Assembly (NCBI RefSeq): GCF_030151085.1
Contig: NZ_JASLER010000008.1
Span: 16,611 to 80,610 of the forward strand
Direction: 5' to 3'
Length of the DNA stretch: 64,000 nucleotides
From: Bacteroides sp.
GTDB taxonomy: Bacteria > Bacteroidota > Bacteroidia > Bacteroidales > Bacteroidaceae
Shown: one piece after another, positions 33,826 through 42,765 of the stretch
Layout: the number at the start of each line of letters is the position of its first letter
Position numbering within the stretch: the stretch's first letter is position 1
Notes under the pieces: generated by a model
The model's database searches: none
Told to the model about the DNA's origin: nothing
Seen by the model: only the letters and a program-made list of their open reading frames with translations
Program-made: the position numbers and the translations under genes

Positions 33826-36306
33826 TCAGTCTTGATAATAAACCCGCTTCACTCGGGTAGAAATACTGGTTAATACCTCGTATGGTATCGTGTCGAGTAC
33901 ATCGGATAAAACGGTAATAGGTAGATGATCGCCGAATATTTCCACGGAATCCCCTTCTTTGCAATCAATGTCTGTAACATCGATCATACAAACATCCATG
34001 CAGATATTGCCCACGTATGGTGCTTTCTGACCATTTACCAGACAGTAAGCATGTCCATTACCCAAATGCCGGTTCAAACCGTCGGCATAACCGATAGGCA
34101 AGGCGGCAATACGGGATGGACGAACCAAATGTCCTTTACGGCTATATCCTACAGTATCTTCCTGAGGCACATCGCGTATCTGAAGAATGGTAGTCTTCAA
34201 TGTACTGACATTATTCATAATAGAATTATCTATAGGACTGACGCCATACAGTCCCAGTCCCAAACGAACCATATCGAATTGTGCGCCGGGGAAACGCTCT
34301 ATACCCGCAGAATTGCAGATATGGCGAAGTATCTTATGTGGAAATGCTTCCTGCAATTCCAAAGACGCTCCTTCGAACATCTCTATTTGTTGACGTGTGA
34401 AGGCATCGAACTGCGACGCATCACTACCCACAAAATGAGAGAATACCGAACGGGCAATAACAGCATTCTGCGATTTCAGACGTTCAATAAGGCGGGGCAT
34501 ATCTTCGGGAGCAAATCCCAAACGATGCATACCGGTATCTAATTTTATATGGATAGGGAAGTTCGTGATACCTTCCTTTTCGGCTTCTTTAATAAGAGCA
34601 TCCAGCAGATGGAAACTATAGACTTCGGGTTCCAGTTTATAATCGAACATCGTCTTGAATGCGGTCATCTCAGGATTCATGATGATAATGCTCGCCGTAA
34701 TTCCGGCTTTGCGCAATTCAGAACCTTCGTCGGCTACGGCTACGGCAAGATAGTCTACATGATGCTCTTGCAGAGTCTTGGCTATTTCGTACGAACCTGC
34801 GCCGTATGCAGAAGCTTTAACCATACATACCATCTTGGTTTCGGGTTTCAGTTTGCTACGGTAGTAGTTCAGGTTGGCTATCATCGCACCGAGGTTGACT
34901 TCAAGTATTGTTTCGTGTACTTTCTTCTCCAACACTTCCGTCAATGCATCGAAACCGAATTTGCGGGCACCTTTTATCAAAATAATCTCGTTCTCCAAAC
35001 GGAGTTCTCCCCTTTCGATGGCACGAATGAGAGCATCGGTATTGACATAGAATGACTTGTCGATATCAAAACGTGAAGCACAACTGGTGATTTCGCTACC
35101 TACACCGATAATTCTCTCTATACCACGACTGTTTACCAATTGCGCTACCTGACGGTAGAGAGTAGGAGTATTTTGCCCGGTTTCAAGAATATCAGAAAGT
35201 ATCAAGGTGCGCTTCAAGCCTTTGGACTGCGAGCGGCGGTACAAGAAGTTAAGTGCTATATCCAGTGAGCCAAGATCTGAGTTATAACTGTCATTTACCA
35301 ATAAGCAACCATTTTTGCCTTCTTTCACTTCCAATCGCATGGCTACCGGTTCCAGCTTTGTCATGCGTTCCGTTATCTTTTCGGCGGGGAGCATCAGATA
35401 TAAGCAGGCTGCCAAACAATTCAATGAGTTCTCAATGGAAGCATCGTCTATAAAAGGAAGGGTAAACGTATTGTCCATATCCAGGTAACGATAGGAAATA
35501 ACAGTGCAATCGTCTTTCTTCTCTACCTTACTTATAAATAGAGGGCGTTCCATATCTTTCCGGCTCCACGCTATTTCACGGGCCGAAAGCATGGACTTCG
35601 CCACACAATTACTGATAAACTCATCGTCGCCATTGTAAATTACCACATCACAGCCTTTGAACAGGGCAAGCTTCTCCATACACTTTTCCTGCAAAGAGAA
35701 AAAGTTCTCCTGGTGTGCGCCACCGATATTGGTTAATATACCGATGGTAGGCTTGATGATATTCTGCAAAGAGCGCATCTCGCCCGGTTCCGAAATACCA
35801 GCTTCGAAGATAGCCAATCCGGAATCCTCGTTCATTTGCCATACCGACAAAGGAACGCCAATCTGCGAATTATAACTGCGGGGTGAACGTACAATGGCAC
35901 GCTCAGGACTCAGTAATTGGTGTAACCATTCTTTTACAATCGTTTTTCCATTGCTACCCGTGATGCCGATAACAGGGATCTGGAATTGTCCGCGATGTTG
36001 TTCGGCCAACTTCTGTAAAGCTTTCAGAGGATTGGTAACTACCAACAAATTGATGGCTGAAAGTTGATAGTTAGTAACAAGTCGCGCACCATCTTCACTT
36101 ACAACGAAATTGCGTACACCACGAGCGTATAAATCAGGTATATAACGAGTACCGTCACTTCGTCTGGTAGCTAATGCGAAGAATAATGTTTCTTCGGGGA
36201 AACTCAGGGAACGACTATCAGTAAGTAGCCAATCAATAGTAGCCGGCACATTCCCTACACGCCGGGCACCAATAGTTTCGGTTATGCTTTCAATCGAATA
36301 CGACAT
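33826..36306 (-). CDS. Bifunctional MurF - alanine racemase fusion
   Basis: The N-terminal half (residues 1 to about 455) is UDP-MurNAc-tripeptide:D-Ala-D-Ala ligase, with the ATP loop GITGSNGKT at 114-122 and the DSYNS block near 339-343. The C-terminal half (about 465-826) is a PLP-dependent alanine racemase, with the PLP lysine Lys497 in MVKASAYGAG and a VGYSRKG segment supplying the second-base region. One chain thus makes D-alanine and adds D-Ala-D-Ala to the peptidoglycan precursor. Such MurF-Alr fusions are known in Bacteroidetes. The start overlaps the end of the upstream GSCFA gene by 25 bases, implying coupled translation. Confidence 0.95.
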   Translation of the reverse strand: MSYSIESITETIGARRVGNVPATIDWLLTDSRSLSFPEETLFFALATRRSDGTRYIPDLYARGVRNFVVSEDGARLVTNYQLSAINLLVVTNPLKALQKLAEQHRGQFQIPVIGITGSNGKTIVKEWLHQLLSPERAIVRSPRSYNSQIGVPLSVWQMNEDSGLAIFEAGISEPGEMRSLQNIIKPTIGILTNIGGAHQENFFSLQEKCMEKLALFKGCDVVIYNGDDEFISNCVAKSMLSAREIAWSRKDMERPLFISKVEKKDDCTVISYRYLDMDNTFTLPFIDDASIENSLNCLAACLYLMLPAEKITERMTKLEPVAMRLEVKEGKNGCLLVNDSYNSDLGSLDIALNFLYRRSQSKGLKRTLILSDILETGQNTPTLYRQVAQLVNSRGIERIIGVGSEITSCASRFDIDKSFYVNTDALIRAIERGELRLENEIILIKGARKFGFDALTEVLEKKVHETILEVNLGAMIANLNYYRSKLKPETKMVCMVKASAYGAGSYEIAKTLQEHHVDYLAVAVADEGSELRKAGITASIIIMNPEMTAFKTMFDYKLEPEVYSFHLLDALIKEAEKEGITNFPIHIKLDTGMHRLGFAPEDMPRLIERLKSQNAVIARSVFSHFVGSDASQFDAFTRQQIEMFEGASLELQEAFPHKILRHICNSAGIERFPGAQFDMVRLGLGLYGVSPIDNSIMNNVSTLKTTILQIRDVPQEDTVGYSRKGHLVRPSRIAALPIGYADGLNRHLGNGHAYCLVNGQKAPYVGNICMDVCMIDVTDIDCKEGDSVEIFGDHLPITVLSDVLDTIPYEVLTSISTRVKRVYYQD

Positions 36307-37271
36307 ATATCTTTCTCTTTTTTGAAATCTAAGTACGGGTATTTTCCGTTAAGTCGGTCTATTTTTAACACAATTTGTCCTAAAAAACGCTTATACTCGT
36401 CAGACTCAGGATGAAAGGGTTTATGTGAGAGCGCTTTACGTATATTTTCACTTTCTTCCATAATCTGTAACGCAGCCGTAGAGATACAAGTTTGCACAAA
36501 TCGTTCCCACACATACCGGGCAGCAACTTCGGAGGGATGAACCATATCTTCCGCATAAAAGCGGTAATCGCGCAACTCATCTATTAGTAACTCGTATGCA
36601 GGGAAGTAGAAAACTTGCTCCGGAAAAGCAACCTGCAATTGTTCTATTGCCAAAAGCAAAGTAGCTTTACTCAAGTTATTGGCATGCATTCCATCACGAA
36701 CATGACGGATGGGACTGACGGTAAACAAGACTTTCAGCTTTGGATTTTGCATGAACAAATCGGTAAGTAGAGTTTGGTAATCAAGCACTATTTCTTCTAT
36801 TGAAAGCTTACGACGAGTAAAGTTCGCTTCCGGTTGTTTATGACAGTTAGCAACTATTTCTCCTGTATCTTTAGACTCGTATACCCAAGCCGTACCAAAT
36901 GTCAGTAGAAGATAATCGACCTTAGCTAAATTATTATGTGCTTCCTGCAATCGCTCATTGATGCACTGCAAAACCACTTCAGCATCTGCCGAAGAAAAGT
37001 CTCCATGATGCATCGGACTATGCCAACACTCACGAAAGAAAAACAATTGACCAGAATTATATTTCTTCCCTATACTTATTTCACGCAATGCGGCAGATAT
37101 TGAGAGTGGATTATAAAGAACTCCGTATGGGTTGACATCGCAGCAGAACTTTGCATCAGTCAGTTTAATGCCCATATTACTAGCAAAGCAGGAGCCAAGA
37201 CACATCAAACGGTCTGCATGCGTCAGTCGTGGCATGTCAGTGGATAATTCAACGGGAGTAAAGAAATTCAT
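36282..37271 (-). CDS. GSCFA-domain protein
   Basis: The N-terminal LGSCFASNMG block near residues 25-34 contains the GSCFA motif that names the family. Further conserved features are NPYGVLYNP near 47-55 and the DMVHPSE block near residue 242, which resemble the GDSL/SGNH fold with Ser and Asp/His positions. The biochemical role is unknown; the family is common in Bacteroidetes and some proteobacteria. No signal peptide is present. It is the first gene before murF-alr and overlaps it, so a cell-wall link is possible but unproven. Confidence 0.88.
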   Translation of the reverse strand: MNFFTPVELSTDMPRLTHADRLMCLGSCFASNMGIKLTDAKFCCDVNPYGVLYNPLSISAALREISIGKKYNSGQLFFFRECWHSPMHHGDFSSADAEVVLQCINERLQEAHNNLAKVDYLLLTFGTAWVYESKDTGEIVANCHKQPEANFTRRKLSIEEIVLDYQTLLTDLFMQNPKLKVLFTVSPIRHVRDGMHANNLSKATLLLAIEQLQVAFPEQVFYFPAYELLIDELRDYRFYAEDMVHPSEVAARYVWERFVQTCISTAALQIMEESENIRKALSHKPFHPESDEYKRFLGQIVLKIDRLNGKYPYLDFKKEKDICRIRLKA

Positions 37272-37300
37272 AGGTGCTCGAAGTTATATCTATCTCTATG

Positions 37301-37308
37301 CAAAAATA
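37301..37308 (-). promoter_or_regulatory. -7 box (TATTTTTG) of the GSCFA-murF-alr operon
   Basis: The reverse complement of 37301-37308 is TATTTTTG, 29 bases before the GSCFA start. No clear -33 element is seen. Confidence 0.6.
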
Positions 37309-37650
37309 GAACTTATTCTTTATTGCCATGATAGAAAAAGCTATGTTTTATGAAACTTTGGTATTGAAAATAATATTCATTCAGCTTCCATGCTTCCACC
37401 CATTTCCTATATCTCGCTATTCATAGGCATTACAGATGTGGTGGAAGCAAATTAAAAAGGTGGAGGCAAAATTTGCTTCCACTAAATGTAAACTGGCTAC
37501 ATATATACTTCACATTAGATAGCACGTGCATTTCATAGGGTACAAACGCTTGTTTGTTTGTGAATAGATAGGGGTTTCTTAGCTTCTATACATACGTTTG
37601 AACGATTAGATACAGCCATTTATTAGGGGCTAGCATTAGTAAGCTTATAA

Positions 37651-37709
37651 GATTACAATTGTAGACTGATAAGCTGACTAATGTAAAGTGAAAGGCTGAC
37701 AAATGTAAA
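37651..37709. repeat. Tandem repeat, period 22 bp (GCTGACnAATGTAAA)
   Basis: GCTGACTAATGTAAA at 37673-37687 and GCTGACAAATGTAAA at 37695-37709 are 22 bp apart. A weaker third copy (10 of 15 matching) lies at 37651-37665, also 22 bp away. Confidence 0.75.
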
Positions 37710-37834
37710 CAGATAACAAACAATAGAGATAAACAACACAAGTACATAGCTTTTACACAACAAATATAGGGGAAAGTCGTATCAACAACAGTAGTTTCGG
37801 GCGCTCAACACTGAGCATGCAGGAAGTTAATAAT

Positions 37835-37894
37835 GTGTTTGCACGATATTAACTCCGTGTTGACACGATATTTATATCATGTTGACACGAAATA
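37835..37894. repeat. Three-copy tandem repeat, period exactly 22 bp (GTGTTGACACGATATT)
   Basis: Copies at 37835-37850, 37857-37872 and 37879-37894 share 12 or more of 16 bases and are separated by six-base variable spacers. The unit is unrelated to the other 22-bp repeats. Confidence 0.88.
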
Positions 37895-37981
37895 CGTTCT
37901 TTGTATTGTGTTTGGTATTCTATTGATTAGTAGACAAATAAATAGATATTCAGGACGATACACTATGAGGGCAAATACTTA

Positions 37982-38012
37982 CTCTCATACTTGCTCTCAT
38001 AGTTGCTCTCAT
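37982..38012. repeat. Three-copy CTCTCAT repeat, period 12 bp
   Basis: CTCTCAT starts at 37982, 37994 and 38006. Flanking copies of CTATGAGGGCA (near 37963 and 38049) and an inverted ATGAGAG near 38059 belong to the same motif family. Confidence 0.8.
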
Positions 38013-38182
38013 GACTCAAACACCGATAAATAGGGGGATACAAAGCATCTATGAGGGCATGAGAGCAAATATGTATGCAAAACTAAAATGATTCTCTCAA
38101 TATAAAAAGAACTCTGTGTCTCCGTGTTCAAATACAAATTGTCATTTAGTTCAAAACGGTTTTAATAGTGAGCTAAAGTTAA

Positions 38183-38282
38183 GAACACAAATTACGCGAA
38201 TTACACAAATAAATAGCTGCGCTGTGTACAGTGAGATATGCAGAAAGGCAATATCTGTGTAATTTGCGTAATTTGTGTTCCT
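38183..38282. repeat. 29-bp near-perfect inverted repeat with 42-base loop
   Basis: 38183-38211 (GAACACAAATTACGCG...) and 38254-38282 are reverse complements with two mismatches. It could extrude as a cruciform or form a long RNA hairpin about 90 bp upstream of the LruC gene promoter. Confidence 0.85.
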
Positions 38283-38366
38283 TTCAGAATTAATTCATAA
38301 CCCACAAAAATGAATATACAGTTCGATATACAACGCCATTCCTAATCAAAAAATACATATTATTAT

Positions 38367-38397
38367 TTTGATTGAAACAATATTGTGTCTAACTTTG
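38367..38397 (+). promoter_or_regulatory. Full Bacteroides promoter of the LruC lipoprotein gene
   Basis: TTTG at 38367-38370 and TAACTTTG at 38390-38397 are separated by exactly 19 bases. The ATG is 71 bases after the -7 box. Confidence 0.75.
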
Positions 38398-38468
38398 TTG
38401 AATTATCTAGCCAACAAACAAATAAAGTAGTCATTTAGAACAACAAACAATATTAACGCATAAAAGTA

Positions 38469-40670
38469 ATGAACCGTAAAAAAACTAGTCTTTGCTATCT
38501 CTTCCTGGCATTTTTGCTCGGAGGAGTATTCGTATTGACGAGTTGTGACAAAGGAAATGATGTCTACAACCCGAACCACATTCAAGAGGAAGCCAAAAAA
38601 GCTTTTCCTGTAAAAGACATTGACCCAAACCAAACTTGGGAAATGAGTTCTATTTGCAATGCATCTGTTTCTGTAAATGAAAAGACAGGAGGAGCATATA
38701 CGATTAAAGTCTATACTGAAAATCCCTATAATACAAACGGAAACGCTTTTCTGCTCGCCAAAACAAGCGTAACAGACGGGCAGACTGTGAACTTTAAGTT
38801 CGATATACCTTTGGCATTACAGTATGTATATGTGATGAAGGTGAATAGCGAAGGATATAGTTCAACGAAAACTGTTTTTGTGACAGACAAAAAGATAGAT
38901 GTCTCTTTTGGCGGAGCAAATACTGTTGCTATGGCAGCGAAAACAAGAGCAGTATCTTCTATTGTCAATTTTACAACACCCGATGTTAATGACGTCAGTA
39001 TATTTCCTACAAAAGAATCCATTCAGCAATTAAGTTTAACCAAAACGGACGGACAGATTGCAAATGCAGCTAATTACAGAATAGATTCATCGGTAAAGAG
39101 TATAAATAATTGGGGTAGTAACGCCAAAATGTATGTTACTGAGAATACTACATTGAGCAGTTTATATATCGCAGGAAATTCTAAGTTATATATACTTCCC
39201 GGAGTAACTTTGACTCTTACAGATAATAAAGAATTTTCATTATCACAAAGTGGTTCCATTATTAGTGTAGGTTCCGGTGCTACTTTTAATGTAAACAGTA
39301 AATATTTACAAGCCTCTATTGCCACTATTTATAATTTAGGTACAATAAATGCAAAAGCTATAGATATAGCAGGCTCCGGATATATTTATAACAGTGGTAC
39401 TCTCGATATTGAAAACGAAATAAACACTTCCAATGATAATGCTCTTTTAGTGAACGAGGGGGTTATAAAAGCATCTTCATTAGAGACCAAAGGCAGTAGT
39501 TCTTTCTATAACAGTGGAGAAGTTACAATTTCAGGCAAAACCTTTTTAAGTAGTGGCAGTCAGAAATGGGAAAACCAAGGATACTTCAATACCAATAATA
39601 TGGAAATTAAGGCTTCAAGCCCCTACCTACTAAATGCCTGCAAATTATATGTTGAAGAAGAATTCAAAATAAGCGTATCTCAGGCTGCTCCTGAAAATAA
39701 CTTTAATGTAGATGGAGGAGCTTATGTAGAGTGCGGAAGCCTGTATTTAAATAATGCAACAGTGAACATGGGAGGAAAATCTTTCTTTAATGTTTTGGGT
39801 ACTGCCACATACGAATATAATACAAGAGGCTTTTATAGCATAACCAATGATTTTGCATTATTGAAAATAGGTAAAGCTGTTCAGGCATCAATTGCTATAG
39901 GACATGCTAATTCTATCGGCTATCATGGAAAGTTGTATATTGCTTGTAAAAATCATTTTGAAAACGGATCAACAGGTGGTGTGCCTTATATAATCGTAGA
40001 TGATGATGCACAAATGACCGGCGCCGACAATGCCGACATCAAGATTCCGTCTTCTACTTGTAACCCCGGTTATAACTCAACTCCGGATGAAGGCGGTAAA
40101 AATGATAAGGTTATAGAGTATGCATACGCCTTTGAGGATATGATGTTAGAGGCAGGCGACTATGACTTTAACGATGTAGTGCTTTATGTCACTGCTCCTT
40201 TTATTAATGAAGGCGGCGAGCGGGTAATAGATGTAACCCTTAAAGCAGCCGGGGCAACCAAAAAGCTGGCAGTTATATTCAATGACGGAACAACAACGAC
40301 CACTTTGTTTGAAAATGTACACACTGCATTAAAAGTTGCTGAAGGAACCATTGTAAACACAGGTGGAACAACAGGAACTCCCAGCACAGTAGCCATCAAA
40401 GTAGGAGACAATTTCAATCTTACAAACAATGGAGACCTCTATATTTCTGATGGAAAAAGAGATGTACATATCCCGAACTTCACACCCGGTTTTAAAGTTG
40501 GAGATGCTCCATACGCCCTTCGCATAGCATACGCAAGTTGGAAATGGCCGAAAGAAAGAAATCTGATAACAGAAGCTTATCCCGATTTTGCCGATTGGGC
40601 AAAGAATGCAATGGAAGCACCGAATTGGTATAACAACTTCAACAGCGATAAAGTCATAGGAATAGAATAA
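38469..40670 (+). CDS. LruC-domain surface lipoprotein
   Basis: This 733-residue protein has a lipoprotein signal (VLTSC near residue 26). A long middle part (about 190-510) is made of short beta-strand repeats with alternating N/S/G-rich turns, which suggests a beta-helix or adhesin-like stalk. The C-terminal LruC domain (about 540-730) is recognised by YAFEDMMLEAGDYDFNDVV and ASWKWPKERNLITEAYPDF. The function of LruC proteins in Bacteroides is not established; cell-surface or biofilm roles are plausible. It is transcribed alone, between its own promoter and a strong terminator. Confidence 0.85.
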   Translation: MNRKKTSLCYLFLAFLLGGVFVLTSCDKGNDVYNPNHIQEEAKKAFPVKDIDPNQTWEMSSICNASVSVNEKTGGAYTIKVYTENPYNTNGNAFLLAKTSVTDGQTVNFKFDIPLALQYVYVMKVNSEGYSSTKTVFVTDKKIDVSFGGANTVAMAAKTRAVSSIVNFTTPDVNDVSIFPTKESIQQLSLTKTDGQIANAANYRIDSSVKSINNWGSNAKMYVTENTTLSSLYIAGNSKLYILPGVTLTLTDNKEFSLSQSGSIISVGSGATFNVNSKYLQASIATIYNLGTINAKAIDIAGSGYIYNSGTLDIENEINTSNDNALLVNEGVIKASSLETKGSSSFYNSGEVTISGKTFLSSGSQKWENQGYFNTNNMEIKASSPYLLNACKLYVEEEFKISVSQAAPENNFNVDGGAYVECGSLYLNNATVNMGGKSFFNVLGTATYEYNTRGFYSITNDFALLKIGKAVQASIAIGHANSIGYHGKLYIACKNHFENGSTGGVPYIIVDDDAQMTGADNADIKIPSSTCNPGYNSTPDEGGKNDKVIEYAYAFEDMMLEAGDYDFNDVVLYVTAPFINEGGERVIDVTLKAAGATKKLAVIFNDGTTTTTLFENVHTALKVAEGTIVNTGGTTGTPSTVAIKVGDNFNLTNNGDLYISDGKRDVHIPNFTPGFKVGDAPYALRIAYASWKWPKERNLITEAYPDFADWAKNAMEAPNWYNNFNSDKVIGIE

Positions 40671-40687
40671 CAAATATCCCGCATAAT

Positions 40688-40730
40688 AAAAGTCAGGCTG
40701 CAAAATAAGTGTTTTGCAGCCTGACTTTTT
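40688..40730 (+). terminator. Strong terminator after the LruC gene
   Basis: A long perfect stem (AAAGTCAGGCTGCAAAA with TTTTGCAGCCTGACTTT, loop TAAGTG) is followed by further T residues, 18 bases after the stop codon. Confidence 0.93.
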
Positions 40731-40816
40731 GATGCCCATACACCATTAAAATGCACCTTAACACCTCTTCTACATTTTTTCTCTCTAAAAACATCCTACC
40801 ATCCGTTTTCTTTTGC

Positions 40817-40824
40817 TATTTTTG
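40817..40824 (+). promoter_or_regulatory. -7 box (TATTTTTG) of dxs
   Basis: TATTTTTG lies 24 bases before the ATG at 40849. It rules out the in-frame upstream start at 40813, which would precede the transcription start. Confidence 0.6.
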
Positions 40825-40848
40825 CATTTTGTAATCTTCAGAACAGAG

Positions 40849-42753
40849 ATGAAAACAGAACCAACAACATATAACTTGTTAAATTCAATTTCTACTCCCG
40901 AAGACCTACGCCAGCTTAGCGTAGATCAACTTCCTGAGGTTTGTAATGAATTGAGGCAAGACATTATTAAAGAAGTATCGTGCAACCCCGGACATTTTGC
41001 TGCTAGTCTTGGCACAGTAGAATTGACCGTTGCTTTGCATTATGTCTTCAATACCCCTTACGACCGAATAGTATGGGATGTGGGACATCAGGCTTATGGA
41101 CATAAGATCCTGACCGGACGTCGCGAATCCTTCTCTACCAACCGAAAATTCAAAGGAATCCGCCCTTTCCCCTCTCCCGATGAAAGTGAATATGACACTT
41201 TCACCTGCGGACATGCCTCCAACTCCATTTCTGCTGCTTTGGGTATGGCAGTTGCTGCGTCCAAGAAGGGCGAGACTAACCGTCATGTAGTAGCCATCAT
41301 CGGCGACGGAAGCATGAGTGGTGGTCTGGCATTCGAAGGACTGAACAATGCTTCTTCCACTAACAACAACTTGCTTATCATTCTCAACGACAATGATATG
41401 GCAATAGACCGTAGTGTAGGTGGCATGAAGCAATACCTCTTCAACTTAACTACCAGCAACCGTTATAATCAGCTCCGATTCAACATTTCCAGAGTATTGT
41501 TCAAGATGGGTATCCTGAACGAAGACCGCCGCAAAGCCCTTATCCGCTTCGCTAACAGTCTAAAATCTATGGCCGCCCAACAACAGAATATCTTCGAAGG
41601 AATGAATATCCGTTACTTCGGTCCCGTAGACGGACACGATGTTAAAAATATCGCACGTATTCTCCGGGATATAAAAGATATGCAAGGTCCGAAGATACTG
41701 CACCTGCATACCATCAAAGGCAAAGGATTTGAACCGGCCGAGAAGGATCCGGGCATCTGGCATGCCCCCGGCAAGTTTGATCCCGAAACAGGTGAGCGCT
41801 TTACTGCCGACACCAGCGACTTACCTCCTCTATTTCAGGATGTATTCGGTGATACTTTGGTAGAGCTAGCCAATCAGAACCCAAGAATAGTCGGCGTTAC
41901 TCCCGCCATGCCCACGGGATGTTCTATGAACAGACTGATGGAGACTATGCCCGGTCGGGCATTTGATGTAGGCATTGCCGAAGCTCATGCAGCGACTTTC
42001 TCAGGTGGTATGGCCAAAGAAGGCTTACAACCTTTCTGTAACATTTATTCCTCGTTTATGCAACGGGCATACGACAGTGTAATACACGATATCGCCATCC
42101 TTCGACAGCCCGTAGTACTTTGTCTCGACCGTTCGGGACTGGTAGGCGAAGACGGTCCGACTCACCACGGTGTTTTCGACCTAGCTTATTTTCGTCCGAT
42201 CCCCAATATGACAATCTCCTCTCCAATGGATGAGCACGAACTGCGTCGCCTGATGTATACCGCACAATTACCGGACAAAGGGCCATTCGTTATCCGCTAT
42301 CCCCGTGGACGCGGTATATTGTTGGATTGGAAATGCCCATTCGAAGAAATACCTGTAGGCAAAGGTCGCAAATTGAAAGACGGCAAAGACCTTGCAGTCA
42401 TCTCCATCGGCCCGATAGGTAATATCGCCGCAAGCGCTATCAAGCGGGCAGAGAGAGAGAAGAATTTATCCATAGCCCATTATGACTTGCGTTTCCTTAA
42501 ACCACTGGATGAGGAACTCTTGCATGAAGTAGGTCGCAATTTTCAACATATCATTACCATAGAAGATGGTATACGAAAAGGTGGTATGGGCAGTGCCGTA
42601 CTGGAATTTATGGCAGATAATGACTATACCCCACATGTACAACGTATTGGTGTGCCCGACTCATTCATTGAGCACGGTAGCATAAAAGAGTTGTATCATC
42701 TTTGTGGAATGGATGAAGAAGGAATCTATAATCAATTGACAATGAACAATTGA
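40849..42753 (+). CDS. dxs: 1-deoxy-D-xylulose-5-phosphate synthase
   Basis: This thiamine-diphosphate enzyme condenses pyruvate with glyceraldehyde 3-phosphate in the first step of the MEP isoprenoid pathway. From the ATG at 40849 it has 634 residues. The N-terminal transketolase part shows WDVGHQAYGHKILTGR, the GDGSMSGGLAFEGLN ThDP/Mg motif and LNDNDMAID. The pyrimidine-binding part contains DVGIAEAHA with the catalytic Glu and the DRSGLVGEDGPTHHG block. The last residues (NQLTMNN) are encoded by an AT-rich repeat that continues into the gap before trkA. Gap to trkA is 12 bases, so the three genes may share a transcript. Confidence 0.95.
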   Translation: MKTEPTTYNLLNSISTPEDLRQLSVDQLPEVCNELRQDIIKEVSCNPGHFAASLGTVELTVALHYVFNTPYDRIVWDVGHQAYGHKILTGRRESFSTNRKFKGIRPFPSPDESEYDTFTCGHASNSISAALGMAVAASKKGETNRHVVAIIGDGSMSGGLAFEGLNNASSTNNNLLIILNDNDMAIDRSVGGMKQYLFNLTTSNRYNQLRFNISRVLFKMGILNEDRRKALIRFANSLKSMAAQQQNIFEGMNIRYFGPVDGHDVKNIARILRDIKDMQGPKILHLHTIKGKGFEPAEKDPGIWHAPGKFDPETGERFTADTSDLPPLFQDVFGDTLVELANQNPRIVGVTPAMPTGCSMNRLMETMPGRAFDVGIAEAHAATFSGGMAKEGLQPFCNIYSSFMQRAYDSVIHDIAILRQPVVLCLDRSGLVGEDGPTHHGVFDLAYFRPIPNMTISSPMDEHELRRLMYTAQLPDKGPFVIRYPRGRGILLDWKCPFEEIPVGKGRKLKDGKDLAVISIGPIGNIAASAIKRAEREKNLSIAHYDLRFLKPLDEELLHEVGRNFQHIITIEDGIRKGGMGSAVLEFMADNDYTPHVQRIGVPDSFIEHGSIKELYHLCGMDEEGIYNQLTMNN

Positions 42754-42765
42754 TAATTGACAATT

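Larger units (their letters stand above)
37272..38468. other. 1.2-kb repeat-dense non-coding region
   Basis: I find no credible gene here. It contains GCTTCCA/TGGAAGC inverted repeats (about 37384-37482), two separate 22-bp-period tandem repeats (37651-37709 and 37835-37894), a 12-bp-period CTCTCAT repeat (37982-38012) and a 29-bp inverted repeat (38183-38282). Promoters sit at its two ends (37301-37308 minus, 38367-38397 plus). It separates divergent genes. Confidence 0.75.

Noticed and set aside
33925..35055. Two long frames (205 and 168 codons) antisense to murF-alr
   Set aside because: Both lie inside the conserved racemase and ligase domains on the other strand; shadows.
37651..38012. 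Tandem repeats as a CRISPR array
   Set aside because: Units are 12-16 bp with 5-7 bp spacers, only two or three copies each, and no cas genes are near; spacers are far too short.
37833..38033. 66-codon ORF in the repeat-dense gap, with SHTCSHSCSH-like repeats
   Set aside because: The peptide simply translates the 22-bp and 12-bp repeats; no start signal or domain.
40813..40848. Upstream start of dxs
   Set aside because: The -7 box at 40817-40824 lies within this extension, so the start would precede transcription.
40906..41433. 175-codon frame antisense to dxs
   Set aside because: Shadow of the highly conserved ThDP-binding region.
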